NCBI RefSeq assembly: GCF_031844705.1
Contig: NZ_CP134609.1
Coordinates: forward strand, 1,178,001 to 1,242,000
Reading direction: 5' to 3'
Source of the DNA: Streptomyces sp. ITFR-16
GTDB taxonomy: Bacteria > Actinomycetota > Actinomycetes > Streptomycetales > Streptomycetaceae
Length of the DNA: 64,000 bases
Each line of letters begins with the position of its first letter. Position 1 is the first letter of the stretch. The notes beneath the pieces are model-generated. The model saw only the letters and a list, made by a program, of their open reading frames with translations. It searched no databases and was not told the DNA's origin. Shown here one piece after another: positions 1 to 9,255 of this stretch. The translations under genes were made by a program, and so were the position numbers.

Positions 1-252
1 GACCGCGTTGAGGGCGCCGCCGATGAGCAGCATGTAGAGGATGTTGGGGACGGTGTTGGCGACCGTGTAGCCGTCGGCGCCGAGTCCGGTGCCGAGCGCG
101 GCGACGACGACCGCCGAGCGTATGAACCCCGTCGCGCGCGAGACGACGGACCCGGCGGCCATGACGGCGCCGCTGCGGAGCACCGAGCCGGAGCCCTGCG
201 GTGTGCCCGGTTGCCCGGTGGCCGTGCCGGCGGGCACCTCCGCGGCCGTCAC
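1..252 (-). CDS. murJ: Lipid II flippase MurJ (MviN family), N-terminal part
   Basis: Only the first 84 codons are in the window; the gene continues past base 1. After a Gly/Pro-rich cytoplasmic lead the protein reads SVVSRATGFIRSAVVVAALG and then ADGYTVANTVPNILYMLL, which is the first helix pair typical of MurJ/MviN, the inner-membrane protein that flips lipid II. The GTG start at 252 overlaps the stop of the upstream FemX-like gene in a GTGA, so the two are probably translationally coupled. An internal ATG about 30 codons in is possible but lacks that coupling. The pairing with a peptidoglycan cross-bridge enzyme supports a cell-wall role. Whether this is the main MurJ or an extra copy cannot be told from here. 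Confidence 0.8.
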   Translation of the reverse strand, partial: MTAAEVPAGTATGQPGTPQGSGSVLRSGAVMAAGSVVSRATGFIRSAVVVAALGTGLGADGYTVANTVPNILYMLLIGGALNAV

Positions 253-1412
253 CGGCGTGCCAGGTAGGCCTGGAACGCCCGGTACAGCGTGTTGTTGGCG
301 GCTCCGCCCACCGATGTCTCCCACTCTCCGAGGGTCTCCACGACCTGGCCGCCGGTGCCGAGCTTCCAGCGCAGCAGTCCGAAGGGGCGGTCGTCGGGAT
401 CGAGGGTGGAGGATACCCCGCGCATGTCGTACACCTCGGCGCCCCGGTCCAGGGCCTCGCACATCATTCCCCACTGCAGGGCGTTGCTGGGGCGGACCTC
501 GCGGCGGTGGTCGGCGGAGGCACCCGTCTGGTACCAGACGCGGCGGCCGGTGCTGATCATGGTGTGGGCGGCGAGTATCTCCCCTTCGTGCACGGCGAGG
601 CAGAGCTTCATCCGGCCGGGCTCCTCCGCGTTGAGGACGGCGTACTGGCGCTGGTAGTAGGCAAGGGAGCGGCCGAGGCGGAAGCCGTCGCGCTCCTCGG
701 TGATCCGCAGCAGCCGGTGGAACTCGGGCAGTTCGGCGGCACTGCCGGTGACGACCCGCACCCCCGCCTTCCCGGCCCTGCGCACATTGCGGCGCCACTC
801 CTGGTTGAGCCCCGCCCACAGCTCCTCACGGGTGCGCCCGGCCAGCGGCACCCGGAAGACGTACCGGGGCTGGGCGTCGGCATCCCCGCCGTCCCCGCCG
901 CAGCGCCGCCAGCCCCGGGCCCGCAGCCGGTCCGCGACGGCCGAGCCGAGCGGGTCGACCTCGCTCGCCAGGACGTCCCCGACGGTGCGGCCGGGACCGG
1001 TGCCCGCCTTGAGCCGGGGCGTGTCCCAGCGGCGGTAGGCCGGGGACGGCCCCATCCGTACGGCGAACGCCCCGGCGGCCCGCAGATGGGCCAGCAGCGG
1101 CCGCAGCCAGCGGTCGATCCCGGGATCGGACCAGTCGGCCACCGGTCCTTCCGGGAGATAGGCGAAGTATTTGCGGGTGCCGGGGAATTGCCGGTAGAGA
1201 ACCAGCGCGCTGCCGGTCAGTTCACCGTCGTCGCCGTGCCAGCCAATCATTTCCGAGGACCATTGGTCCTTCACCCCGGCCCAGGACGGGTACTGCAGAA
1301 AGCTCGCATCGGCGTGCGCCGCCACCTGGGCCCGGTGCTCGGCCGCCGTGAGGACGCGTATCCGTACTTCCTGTTCACGGCTGCGTTCTCCGGTCGCGAG
1401 CAGCGCTGACAT
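249..1412 (-). CDS. femX: FemX/FemABX-family peptidoglycan aminoacyltransferase
   Basis: A 387-residue protein of the FemABX family, which uses aminoacyl-tRNA to add residues to the lipid II stem peptide. The double GNAT-like fold is suggested by an N-terminal block (about residues 30-190) and a second one containing EELWAGLNQEWRRNVRRAGK and AAHTMISTGRRVWYQTGAS, followed by LQWGMMCEALDRGAEVYDMRG, a characteristic FemX end block. The start ATG at 1412 has a strong GAGGGAGGG site about nine bases upstream. Its stop overlaps the start of murJ. In Streptomyces the cross-bridge is a single glycine, so glycyl transfer is the likely reaction; that part is family knowledge rather than sequence evidence. 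Confidence 0.82.
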   Translation of the reverse strand: MSALLATGERSREQEVRIRVLTAAEHRAQVAAHADASFLQYPSWAGVKDQWSSEMIGWHGDDGELTGSALVLYRQFPGTRKYFAYLPEGPVADWSDPGIDRWLRPLLAHLRAAGAFAVRMGPSPAYRRWDTPRLKAGTGPGRTVGDVLASEVDPLGSAVADRLRARGWRRCGGDGGDADAQPRYVFRVPLAGRTREELWAGLNQEWRRNVRRAGKAGVRVVTGSAAELPEFHRLLRITEERDGFRLGRSLAYYQRQYAVLNAEEPGRMKLCLAVHEGEILAAHTMISTGRRVWYQTGASADHRREVRPSNALQWGMMCEALDRGAEVYDMRGVSSTLDPDDRPFGLLRWKLGTGGQVVETLGEWETSVGGAANNTLYRAFQAYLARR

Positions 1413-1637
1413 GTCCGTGGCCCTCCCTCGTGGGCCCCGCGGTCGGCTCGGCGGGGCTGCACAGGATGCTCACAGCGGTCCGTGACCGGTCCGCGCGCCG
1501 GATGTGACCGGACGATGACCGTTGCGCTGCGGTCCCCGTCACACAGGGAATTCCCGCTTTTCCTCGGATTTGAGGAACTTAAGCTCCGCTGCATGCCTCT
1601 TCCACGACGACAGTGCAAGGCCCTGGAGGTTTTTCCG

Positions 1638-2861
1638 TTGATCACCGCTCGTCCGATATCCGCCCGCCCGCGCACCCTTCGCGCGGCCCGGCTCGCACTG
1701 GCCGCCGGCACCGCGGTGCTCGGCGTCACACTCACCGCCTGCTCCGGTGGCGCCGCCGCCTCGGACCGCGAGGCCGGCAAGGACGGCAAGGACGGCTCCT
1801 CCCGGGCGGCCGACACCCGGATCTCGGTGAACCTGCGGGGATCGGCGGCGGCCGCGGGCAAGCCGGTGACCGTGACCCTGGCGGCCGGGAAGCTGCGGAA
1901 GGTCACGGTCTCGGCCGGCAAGGGCGAGGCCCTGACCGGCCGGATCGCCGCCGGCGGCAGGACCTGGACCTCGGACCGGCCGGCCGCGCCCGGCACCGCG
2001 TACCGCGTCGAGGCCCAGGACACCGGGGGCAGCAGCGACACGGCCTCCTTCACGACCGCCGCGGCGGACAAGGTGAACAAGCTGACGCTCGCGCCCGGCA
2101 AGAACACCACGGTCGGCATCGCCCAGCCGCTGTCGATCGTGTTCGACAACCCGGTGAAGGACCGGGCGGCCGTCGAGAAGGCGCTCAAGGTCTCCACCTC
2201 GAACCACACCGAGGGCTCCTGGGGCTGGCTGCGGGACTACTCCGGCCGCGACCGGGTCGACTGGCGGCCCAAGGAGTACTGGAAGTCGGGCACCCGCATC
2301 ACGCTCGACGCCGCTCTCAACGGCATCGACTCGGGCCCCTCGGGCGGCTGGTTCGTCCGCGACTACAGCACGACGTTCACCGTCGGCAGCAGCCAGGTGG
2401 TCAAGGTCGATCTGGACCGCCACCGGCTGGCCCTGAAGCGGGACGGCCGGACGGTCATGGACGTGCCCATGTCGGCGGGCACCCCGGGCGGCGACAAGGC
2501 GTCGTGGCGGGGCACGGCGGTGCTGATGGCGAAGGAGGGCACGATCAACATGCGCTCCGAGACGGTCGGCCTCGGCCACACCTACGACAAGATGGTCGAC
2601 TGGTCGATGCGGCTGACCTGGTCGGGCATGTACGCGCACGCGGCGCCCTGGAACGCCGCGTACTTCGGGGTGGCCAACCACAGTTCGGGCTGTGTCGGCA
2701 TGAGCGACGCCGACGCCGCTTCCCTCTACCGGCAGGCGCACGTCGGTGACCCGTTCGAGATCACCGGCGCGGACGCCAAGGGCACGGTCGCGGAGGGCAA
2801 CGGCTACGGGGCGTGGAACGTCTCCTGGGCCGACTGGCGGACCAGGAGCGCTCTCGCCTGA
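1638..2861 (+). CDS. L,D-transpeptidase lipoprotein (YkuD domain with Ig-like domains)
   Basis: A 407-residue exported enzyme that makes 3-3 cross-links in peptidoglycan. The TTG start at 1638 follows a GGAGG site; it gives a basic N-region, a hydrophobic stretch and a lipobox LTAC with the lipidated cysteine at residue 35. Gly/Lys/Ala-rich Ig-like domains follow, including a block KLTLAPGKNTTVGIAQPLSI typical of mycobacterial/streptomycete Ldt enzymes. The YkuD catalytic domain starts near residue 255. The active-site motif is NHSSGCVGMS with the nucleophilic cysteine at about residue 352. An upstream in-frame ATG at 1593 exists but would put about 15 residues before the signal peptide and has no good ribosome site. 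Divergent from femX. Confidence 0.88.
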   Translation: MITARPISARPRTLRAARLALAAGTAVLGVTLTACSGGAAASDREAGKDGKDGSSRAADTRISVNLRGSAAAAGKPVTVTLAAGKLRKVTVSAGKGEALTGRIAAGGRTWTSDRPAAPGTAYRVEAQDTGGSSDTASFTTAAADKVNKLTLAPGKNTTVGIAQPLSIVFDNPVKDRAAVEKALKVSTSNHTEGSWGWLRDYSGRDRVDWRPKEYWKSGTRITLDAALNGIDSGPSGGWFVRDYSTTFTVGSSQVVKVDLDRHRLALKRDGRTVMDVPMSAGTPGGDKASWRGTAVLMAKEGTINMRSETVGLGHTYDKMVDWSMRLTWSGMYAHAAPWNAAYFGVANHSSGCVGMSDADAASLYRQAHVGDPFEITGADAKGTVAEGNGYGAWNVSWADWRTRSALA

Positions 2862-2890
2862 CGTCCCCGCCGGCTCGCAGCTGACCTTCT

Positions 2891-2933
2891 CCTCGCGTCG
2901 CACGGACCGTCGTACGGGTCCGTGCCCGCGAGG
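2891..2933. terminator. Strong hairpin between convergent genes
   Basis: CCTCGCG (2891-2897) pairs with CGCGAGG (2927-2933), and inside it CACGGACC (2901-2908) pairs with GGTCCGTG (2917-2924). It lies between the L,D-transpeptidase stop and the stop of the convergent gluD, so it can serve both strands. There is no clear U-tract, which is common in this GC range. Confidence 0.65.
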
Positions 2934-2974
2934 AGTGATCACCGGCTGCTGCCGGACGGGCACCGCTCCAGGGC

Positions 2975-3847
2975 CTACCGCGCTCCCGGCATCAGGGTCC
3001 CCGGTTCGGCCTCGGCGACCCCGGCCGCTTCCGTCTTCGGATTGCGCCGCTGCCGCCTGGCCACCCAGGTGGCGAACCAGGAGAGCAGCATGCACATTCC
3101 GATGTAGATCGGCGAGATCACCATCACCACGGGGATGAAGGGAAGATCGTAGTCGAGGTTGGACGCGATCAGCTTGCCGGCGTGGAGGAATTCCTCGTAC
3201 GTGATCAGATAGCCGAGCGAGGTGTCCTTCAGCGCCACCACCAGCTGGCTGATGATGGTGGGCAGCATCGCGCGCACCGCCTGCGGGGCCAGGACGAAGG
3301 TGGTGACCTGCGTCTTGCGCATTCCGAGGGCGAACGCCGCCTCGTGCTGCCCGCGTTCGACCGACTGGATGCCGGTACGGAACACCTCGGCGAGCACCGA
3401 GCCGTTGTACAGCGTCAGCCCGGCCACCAGGGCGGGCAGCGGCTGCACCTTGAGCGCGACGAAGATGAAGAAGATCATCACCAGCACGGGCATGGCGCGG
3501 AAGAACTCGACGAGGACCGTCGCGATCCAGCGCACCGGCGGGTGGTCGGAGAGCCGCCCGACCGCGAGGACGGCCCCGAGCGCCAGCGAGAGCACGGCGG
3601 CGTACGCGAACGCCTTGAGGGTGTTGCCGAGCCCGCGCAGCAGCAGCTCCTGGATGCCCTTGTACTCGAAGGGGGTCCACTTGGCGCTGGTGAACTGGTC
3701 GGTGTCGAAGAGCAGATGGACGACCCAGCCGACCAGCGCGAGGATCAGGACGGTGGAGACGATCCCGTAGACGAGGTGGCGCTTGCGGGTGACCGGCCCC
3801 GGGATGTCGTAGAGCGCGGTCGCGCGGGGGGTGGAGTGGGTGGTCAT
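2975..3847 (-). CDS. gluD: Glutamate-type ABC transporter permease (GluD)
   Basis: A 290-residue inner-membrane permease of the polar amino acid family (HisM-type). Hydrophobic helices begin at residue 27 (VYGIVSTVLILALVGWVVHLL), and the cytoplasmic EAA-like loop reads GMRKTQVTTFVLAPQAVRAMLP. A long Lys/Arg-rich tail after the last helix is typical of actinobacterial GluD. Its ATG overlaps the end of gluC by four bases (ATGA), so it is the last gene of a gluABCD operon. Substrate is probably glutamate or a similar acidic or polar amino acid, judged from subunit order. Confidence 0.88.
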   Translation of the reverse strand: MTTHSTPRATALYDIPGPVTRKRHLVYGIVSTVLILALVGWVVHLLFDTDQFTSAKWTPFEYKGIQELLLRGLGNTLKAFAYAAVLSLALGAVLAVGRLSDHPPVRWIATVLVEFFRAMPVLVMIFFIFVALKVQPLPALVAGLTLYNGSVLAEVFRTGIQSVERGQHEAAFALGMRKTQVTTFVLAPQAVRAMLPTIISQLVVALKDTSLGYLITYEEFLHAGKLIASNLDYDLPFIPVVMVISPIYIGMCMLLSWFATWVARRQRRNPKTEAAGVAEAEPGTLMPGAR

Positions 3848-4488
3848 CGGGCGACTCCCCAGCGCTTCTCAAGCACGTGGAAGAGCGCGCTGATGGACAG
3901 AGTGATGATCAGGTACCCGACGGCGATCCAGACGAAGGTCCAGATGATGCTGTAGCCCAGCTCGTTGAGGGTCTTGTAGGTGCCGAGCAGCTCGGTGACG
4001 CTGAACGCCCCGGCGATGGCCGAGTTCTTGGCGAGCGCGATGAGCGTCGAGCCGATCGGCGGGATCACCGAGCGGAACGCCTGCGGCAGGACCACCTGGC
4101 CGAGCGTCTGCCCGAACGTCATCCCCAGGCTGCGGGCCGCCTCGCCCTGCCCGGTGGGCACGGTGTTGATGCCGGAGCGCAGCACCTCGCAGATGAACGC
4201 GGAGGTGTAGCAGCCCAGCGCGAGGACCGCGAAGACGTTGAACGGCAGCACCAGGCCGAAGCGCGGCAGCCCGAGCAGGACGGCGAAGAAGAGCAGCGTC
4301 AGCGGGGTGTTGCGCAGCACCGTCACCCAGACCGTGCCGAGCACCCGGAACGAGCCGACGGGCGCCACCCGGCAGGAGGCCATCACGAAGCCGAGGACCA
4401 TCGCCAGGATCGAGGCGTAGACGGTGAGTTCGACGGTTCCGAGGAAGCCCTTGCCGTAGAGCGAGAAGTTGTCGGTGAGTACGTCCAT
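3844..4488 (-). CDS. gluC: Glutamate-type ABC transporter permease (GluC)
   Basis: A 214-residue permease with the HisQ/GlnP fold: GTVELTVYASILAMVLGFVM at the first helix and the ATPase-contacting loop RSLGMTFGQTLGQVVLPQAF. It forms the heterodimeric channel with GluD. The length is normal for GluC. It sits 16 bases after gluB and overlaps gluD by four bases, so the order binding protein - permease - permease is intact. Confidence 0.88.
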   Translation of the reverse strand: MDVLTDNFSLYGKGFLGTVELTVYASILAMVLGFVMASCRVAPVGSFRVLGTVWVTVLRNTPLTLLFFAVLLGLPRFGLVLPFNVFAVLALGCYTSAFICEVLRSGINTVPTGQGEAARSLGMTFGQTLGQVVLPQAFRSVIPPIGSTLIALAKNSAIAGAFSVTELLGTYKTLNELGYSIIWTFVWIAVGYLIITLSISALFHVLEKRWGVAR

Positions 4489-4504
4489 GGGGAGGCCCGT
4501 CCTC

Positions 4505-5419
4505 TCAGTTCGCCGGGTAGCGGTCGATGGGCGGCGGCTTGGGCGCGGGTGCTCCCGACAGGCCGAGGGTCGCCTCGAACGCCTTCTTCCAGTTGCCGTT
4601 CTTCTCGTTGGCCTCCAGCGCGTCGTCGAGCGCGAACCGCAGGGTGTTGTCGCTGCGCGGGACCCCGATGCCGTACGGCTCCTCGGAGAACGGCTTGCCG
4701 ACGACCTTCATCTCGTCGGGCGCCTTGGCTGCGAAGCCGAGCAGGATCGCGTCGTCGGTGGTGACGACGTCGACCTGGTACGTCAGCAGGTTGTCCACGC
4801 AGATCGAGTACGTGTCGTAGGCGACCAGGTCCGCCTTGGGGTAGTCGGCGGCGATCCGCTGGTAAGGCGTCGAACCGGCCGCCGAGCAGACCGTCTTGCC
4901 GGCCAGGTCCTGGGGACCGTGGATGTCGTTCTCGTCGGTGCGGACCAGCAGCCCCTGGCCGGCCATGTAGTAGGGCCCGGCGAACCCGACGATCTTCTTG
5001 CGCATGTCGTTGATGGTGTAGGTGCCGACGTAGTAGTCGATCTGCCCGTTCTGGAGCGCGGTCTCGCGGTTGGCGGAGGCGATCGTCTTGAACCGGATCG
5101 TCTTCGGGTCGAAGCCGAGCGAGGCCGACATCATCCGGGCGATCTCGATGTCGAAGCCGGAGTAGACCCCGGTGGCCGGGTCCTTCTCGCCCAGGTAGGG
5201 CTGGTCCTCCTTGGCGCCCACCCGCAGATATCCGCGCTTCTTCGCGTTCCGCCAGGTCCTGGAGTCCGGCAGCCGGAATCCGGCGTCGGTCCGGTAGACC
5301 GGCAGCGCCTCGGGCTGCGGACCCTTGACGGGCGGGCTGCCGTCCTTGCCGCAGCCGGCGGCGAGGACGGCCAGCAGCAGCCCGGCACAGGCGGCCAGTA
5401 CTTTCCTCGTACGCAACAC
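4505..5419 (-). CDS. gluB: Glutamate-type ABC transporter substrate-binding lipoprotein (GluB)
   Basis: A 304-residue solute-binding protein of the SBP_bac_3 family. The N-terminus is a lipoprotein signal ending in VLAAGCGKDG, so the protein is anchored outside the membrane. Ligand-fold blocks include KKRGYLRVGAKEDQPYLG, YSGFDIEIARMMSASLG and GQIDYYVGTYTINDMRKK; the last two resemble the substrate-contact and hinge segments of glutamate/glutamine binders. It lies between the ATPase gene and the two permeases, in the usual gluABCD order. Confidence 0.88.
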   Translation of the reverse strand: MLRTRKVLAACAGLLLAVLAAGCGKDGSPPVKGPQPEALPVYRTDAGFRLPDSRTWRNAKKRGYLRVGAKEDQPYLGEKDPATGVYSGFDIEIARMMSASLGFDPKTIRFKTIASANRETALQNGQIDYYVGTYTINDMRKKIVGFAGPYYMAGQGLLVRTDENDIHGPQDLAGKTVCSAAGSTPYQRIAADYPKADLVAYDTYSICVDNLLTYQVDVVTTDDAILLGFAAKAPDEMKVVGKPFSEEPYGIGVPRSDNTLRFALDDALEANEKNGNWKKAFEATLGLSGAPAPKPPPIDRYPAN

Positions 5420-5430
5420 AGGGCCTCCCG

Positions 5431-6174
<744 letters not shown>

Positions 6175-6309
6175 ACGCTGCCCTACCCACTTATCGCTTT
6201 GTCGAGGTCAGCGCAAACTATCCATCCCGGCAAGGGACTTCTCACCCGACACGCGCCAATGGGGCATAAGGCGTTTTATCTCGCCGCACCCGTCCGTCCC
6301 GCGCGGACG

Positions 6310-6750
6310 TCAGTTCTCGGCCGACTCCGCGTACACCTGGGACAGCTCGGGGCTGCCCGACATCGCCCAGTCCAGACCGGCCTCGACCACGTCGATCTCC
6401 CTGCCGGAGGCGAGCCGGACGACGGGCTGGCCGCTCGGCCAGATGTGCCAGAGCGCTCCGGGGACGTTGCGCACCAGGACGGTGCCGAGATAGAGACCCG
6501 CGTCGTTGCCCAGCCAGGGCAGTTCCTCCGGGTCGTCGCGCCAGCGCGGGGGCAGTTGGTCGAGGGCCGCCAACGAGGCCGGGCTGTCGTCGAGTTCGAT
6601 CCCCCGCTCCCCGACCCGGACGCGGAGCAGCTCACACTCGGCGAGCAGTGCGGCCACGCCTTCCGGGTCGGCGTCGACGGCGGCCGCGAGCCCCGCCTCG
6701 CGTGTCCCGTCGTGACGCTTACGCCAGTTGTCCAAGAAAGGGATGTTCAT
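6310..6750 (-). CDS. DUF6278-like small protein
   Basis: A 146-residue protein starting MNIPFLDNWRKRHDGTREAG; it resembles a Streptomyces-specific family I know as DUF6278, though this is recognition from memory. It has no signal peptide or membrane segment. A C-terminal beta-rich part carries GALWHIWPSGQPVVRLASG and a Trp-rich VEAGLDWAMSG. The ATG at 6750 is chosen because the conserved-looking sequence begins there; an upstream in-frame GTG would add 25 residues of low-complexity sequence. Function unknown. Confidence 0.6.
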   Translation of the reverse strand: MNIPFLDNWRKRHDGTREAGLAAAVDADPEGVAALLAECELLRVRVGERGIELDDSPASLAALDQLPPRWRDDPEELPWLGNDAGLYLGTVLVRNVPGALWHIWPSGQPVVRLASGREIDVVEAGLDWAMSGSPELSQVYAESAEN

Positions 6751-6923
6751 ACTGCTCAGGGTCGCATCCCGGCCCGCTTCCACACCACAGGGCGCGCGGC
6801 CTGTCGTTCGAGTGCCGAACACCACACGTACGCCTCGTGTTCATCCGCACACGCTTCGGCGCGGTACCTCGGCCGCCGGAAAGGGGTGGAGGTGTGCGCC
6901 CGCGCGCTGCTACGGTCACGGGC

Positions 6924-6953
6924 GTGAGCAGCCCCGAGTCCGACAGACGCTAG
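6924..6953 (+). CDS. Nine-codon leader peptide of the chloramphenicol exporter gene
   Basis: GTG AGC AGC CCC GAG TCC GAC AGA CGC TAG would encode MSSPESDRR. The last base of the stop codon starts a perfect 8-bp hairpin (6953-6960 with 6964-6971). It lies about 280 bases before a Cml-type exporter. The length and Ser-rich start resemble the nine-residue leader MSTSKNADK that I recall for cmlA, whose translation controls resistance-gene expression. A -10-like TACGGT (6911-6916) lies just upstream. No strong ribosome site is seen, so a near-leaderless start is assumed. Too short to be proven by coding statistics. Confidence 0.5.
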   Translation: MSSPESDRR

Positions 6954-7233
6954 CCACCGGTCCCCGGTGGCTCCCCGCGCCCCGGCCCTTTCCCCAGCGC
7001 CGGGGCCGCCGCGCGGACGCCGTCGCGGGACCCCGCGCGATGCGGGCCTCGCCTCCCCCGGTACGTACCCGGGTCGAGCCTCCTTCCGAATCACGGACCC
7101 GCCACCGATGAGCCGTGTCACGGCCGGGGCGCGGGCGTCCGTTCCGCCGTGTCGCCGCTCACCGAGGTGAGCGGGTGCGGCCCGCATCCCCGACCGGTTC
7201 CGTCCGTCGACCGACCGTCCATGGGGTTCCTTC
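6954..7233 (+). promoter_or_regulatory. Structured 5' leader (candidate translational attenuator)
   Basis: This 280-base untranslated stretch is packed with dyads: GCCACCGG/CCGGTGGC right after the leader peptide, the self-complementary GGTACGTACC near 7058, and a very tight CCGCTCACC/GGTGAGCGG (7155-7163 with 7166-7174). The exporter start at 7234 has only a weak GGGG-type ribosome site, which fits translation control by refolding. No other gene is seen here. Confidence 0.45.
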
Positions 7234-8511
7234 ATGCCTTTTTCCGTCTACGCGCTCGGGCTCGCCGTCTTCGCCCAGGGCACTTCCGAATTCATGCTGT
7301 CCGGTCTGCTCTCCGACATCTCCGCAGACCTGCACGTCTCGATCCCCGCCGCAGGGCTGCTGACCTCGGCGTTCGCCGTGGGGATGGTGATCGGGGCACC
7401 GCTGATGGCGCTGCTGGGGCGGAACTGGCCGCGCCGCCGCGCGCTGCTGTTCTTCCTCTGCGTCTTTGCCGCCGTGCACCTCGCCGGCGCGCTCACCTCC
7501 AGCTACGGCGTACTGCTCGCGACCCGGGTCGTCGGTGCGCTGGCCAACGCGGGCTTCTGGGCGGTGGCCCTGGTGACGGCCGTCGCCCTGGCGGGGCCCG
7601 GCGCGCGTGCGCGGGCCACGTCCGTGGTGGTCGGGGGTGTCACCGTGGCCTGTGTGGCGGGGGTGCCCGCCGGGGCCTGGCTGGGCGGGCAGTGGGGCTG
7701 GCGCGCGGCGTTCTGGGCGGTGGCCCTCGTCTCCCTGCCGGCCGTCGCGGTGATCGCCGCGACGGTCCCGGCGGGCCGCCCCGCCGCGCTGCCGGACGCC
7801 CGCGCCGAACTGCGGACGCTGGGCCGGCCCCGGCTGCTGCTGGCCCTGCTGACGAGCGCGCTGGTCCAGGGGGCGACGTTCTGCGCGTTCTCGTACGTCG
7901 AACCGGTCGCCCGCCGGATCACCGGGCTGGGGCCCGCGTGGGTTCCCGCACTGCTTGCGCTGTTCGGCGCGGGGTCGTTCGTCGGGGTCACCGTCTGCGG
8001 CCGGATCATCGACCGCCGGCCCCTCGCGCTGACGGCGGGCGGCCTGCTGGCGCTGACCGCAGGCTGGGCCCTGCTGGCGTCGGCGGCGGGCAGCGCGGCG
8101 GCGGTGGTCGTGCTCGTCCCGGTGCTGGGCCTGCTGGCGTTCGGCACCGGGACGGCGTTGATCTCCCATGTGTTCCGGCTGGCGGCGGGGGCGCCGACCC
8201 TGGCCGGCTCCTTCGCCACCGCCGCGTTCAACGTGGGCGGGGCGCTCGGCCCCTGGCTGGGCGGGCTCGCGATCGGCGCGGGGCTCGGCTTCCGCTCCCC
8301 GCTGTGGGTGAGCGCGCTGCTGATGGCCCTGGCACTCGGCGCGGCGGTCGCCGCCGGGTCCGGACACGCCGCCGCCCGGCCCCCGGAGCGCAGGGCCCAG
8401 CGCGCACACATCCTCAGAGGTCGAGGTCGACGACCACCGGGGCGTGGTCGGACGCGCCCTTGCCCTTGCGCTCCTCGCGGTCCACATAGCTGTCCTGGAC
8501 GGCGGCGGTGA
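7234..8511 (+). CDS. cmlR: Chloramphenicol-resistance-type MFS exporter (Cml/Cmx family)
   Basis: A 12-helix drug exporter. The opening MPFSVYALGLAVFAQGTSEF and the next helix pair with GLLTSAFAVGMVIGAPLMA closely follow the CmlR/Cmx chloramphenicol exporters known from Streptomyces lividans and corynebacteria. Motif C-like GVTVACVAGVPAGAWLG is present in helix 5. Family members are about 390-400 residues; this frame runs to 425 because it reads through the 3' end of the convergent xthA gene, so the last 30 or so residues (Arg/Pro/Cys-rich) are probably a fortuitous extension. The preceding leader region suggests antibiotic-inducible expression. Substrate chloramphenicol is inferred from family. 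Confidence 0.82.
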   Translation: MPFSVYALGLAVFAQGTSEFMLSGLLSDISADLHVSIPAAGLLTSAFAVGMVIGAPLMALLGRNWPRRRALLFFLCVFAAVHLAGALTSSYGVLLATRVVGALANAGFWAVALVTAVALAGPGARARATSVVVGGVTVACVAGVPAGAWLGGQWGWRAAFWAVALVSLPAVAVIAATVPAGRPAALPDARAELRTLGRPRLLLALLTSALVQGATFCAFSYVEPVARRITGLGPAWVPALLALFGAGSFVGVTVCGRIIDRRPLALTAGGLLALTAGWALLASAAGSAAAVVVLVPVLGLLAFGTGTALISHVFRLAAGAPTLAGSFATAAFNVGGALGPWLGGLAIGAGLGFRSPLWVSALLMALALGAAVAAGSGHAAARPPERRAQRAHILRGRGRRPPGRGRTRPCPCAPRGPHSCPGRRR

Positions 8512-9193
8512 ACGGGGCGTTGCCGTAGACGAGGTCGATGCGCATGCCCTTGTTCTTCGGGAAGCGCAGCTCCCGGTAGTCCCAGAAGGTGTAGGGGCGG
8601 TCGTACTTCAGGGGGCGCGGCATCACGTCGGACAGGCCCTCCTCGCGCAGTGCCGCGAGGGCGGCCCGTTCGGCGGGGGTGACATGCGTGGCGCCCTCGA
8701 AGAGGGCGGGGTCCCACACGTCCTCGTCGGTCGGGGCGACATTGAAGTCGCCGAGGACGGCGAACGGCTGCGCACCGGCGGCATCGGCGGCCACCGCCTT
8801 CTGCAGCGCCTCCAGCCAGCGCAGCTTGTACGCGTAGTGCTCATGGGCGACCTCGCGGCCGTTGGGCACGTAGACCGACCAGAGGCGCACCGGGCCGCAG
8901 GTCGCACTGATCGCGCGGGGCTCCTGCACGTCCTCGTAACCGGGGCCGTCGGGCAGCCCCGTCACGATGTCGGACAGGCCCACGCGGGAGAGCAGCGCGA
9001 CCCCGTTCCACCGGCCCGTGGCGTTGACCGCGGACTCGTAACCGAGCTCGCGGAGCGCGTCCGCCGGGAACTGCTCGGCCGTGCACTTGGTCTCCTGGAC
9101 GCACAGCACGTCCGTACCGGTGCTCTCCAGCCAGGCCAGCAGCCTCGGCAGTCGGGCGGTGATCGAATTGACGTTCCAGGTGGCGATGCGCAT
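8414..9193 (-). CDS. xthA: Exodeoxyribonuclease III
   Basis: A 259-residue AP endonuclease/3'-5' exonuclease of the Exo III (EEP) family for base-excision repair. Motifs in order: ATWNVNSI at the N-terminus, CVQETKC with the metal-binding Glu, WSVYVPNG, LGDFNVAP with catalytic Asp/Asn, and C-terminal ASDHAPVVVDL with the catalytic Asp-His pair. The length is typical. Its 3' end overlaps the tail of the convergent exporter gene by 98 bases. Confidence 0.93.
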   Translation of the reverse strand: MRIATWNVNSITARLPRLLAWLESTGTDVLCVQETKCTAEQFPADALRELGYESAVNATGRWNGVALLSRVGLSDIVTGLPDGPGYEDVQEPRAISATCGPVRLWSVYVPNGREVAHEHYAYKLRWLEALQKAVAADAAGAQPFAVLGDFNVAPTDEDVWDPALFEGATHVTPAERAALAALREEGLSDVMPRPLKYDRPYTFWDYRELRFPKNKGMRIDLVYGNAPFTAAVQDSYVDREERKGKGASDHAPVVVDLDL

Positions 9194-9255
9194 GTACGTA
9201 AACCTAGCGGCTCACACTGACAGGCGCGGGGGCGGCGCCGCCGGGGCGGCGCCCG

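Noticed and set aside
1539..3872. 777-codon open frame on the minus strand
   Set aside because: It lies antisense to the L,D-transpeptidase lipoprotein and out of frame across gluD; composition is Arg/Gly/Pro-rich with no family features.
6276..6635. 119-codon minus-strand frame over the DUF6278-like gene
   Set aside because: Out of frame with the gene that starts at 6,750; Arg/Ser/Pro-rich shadow.
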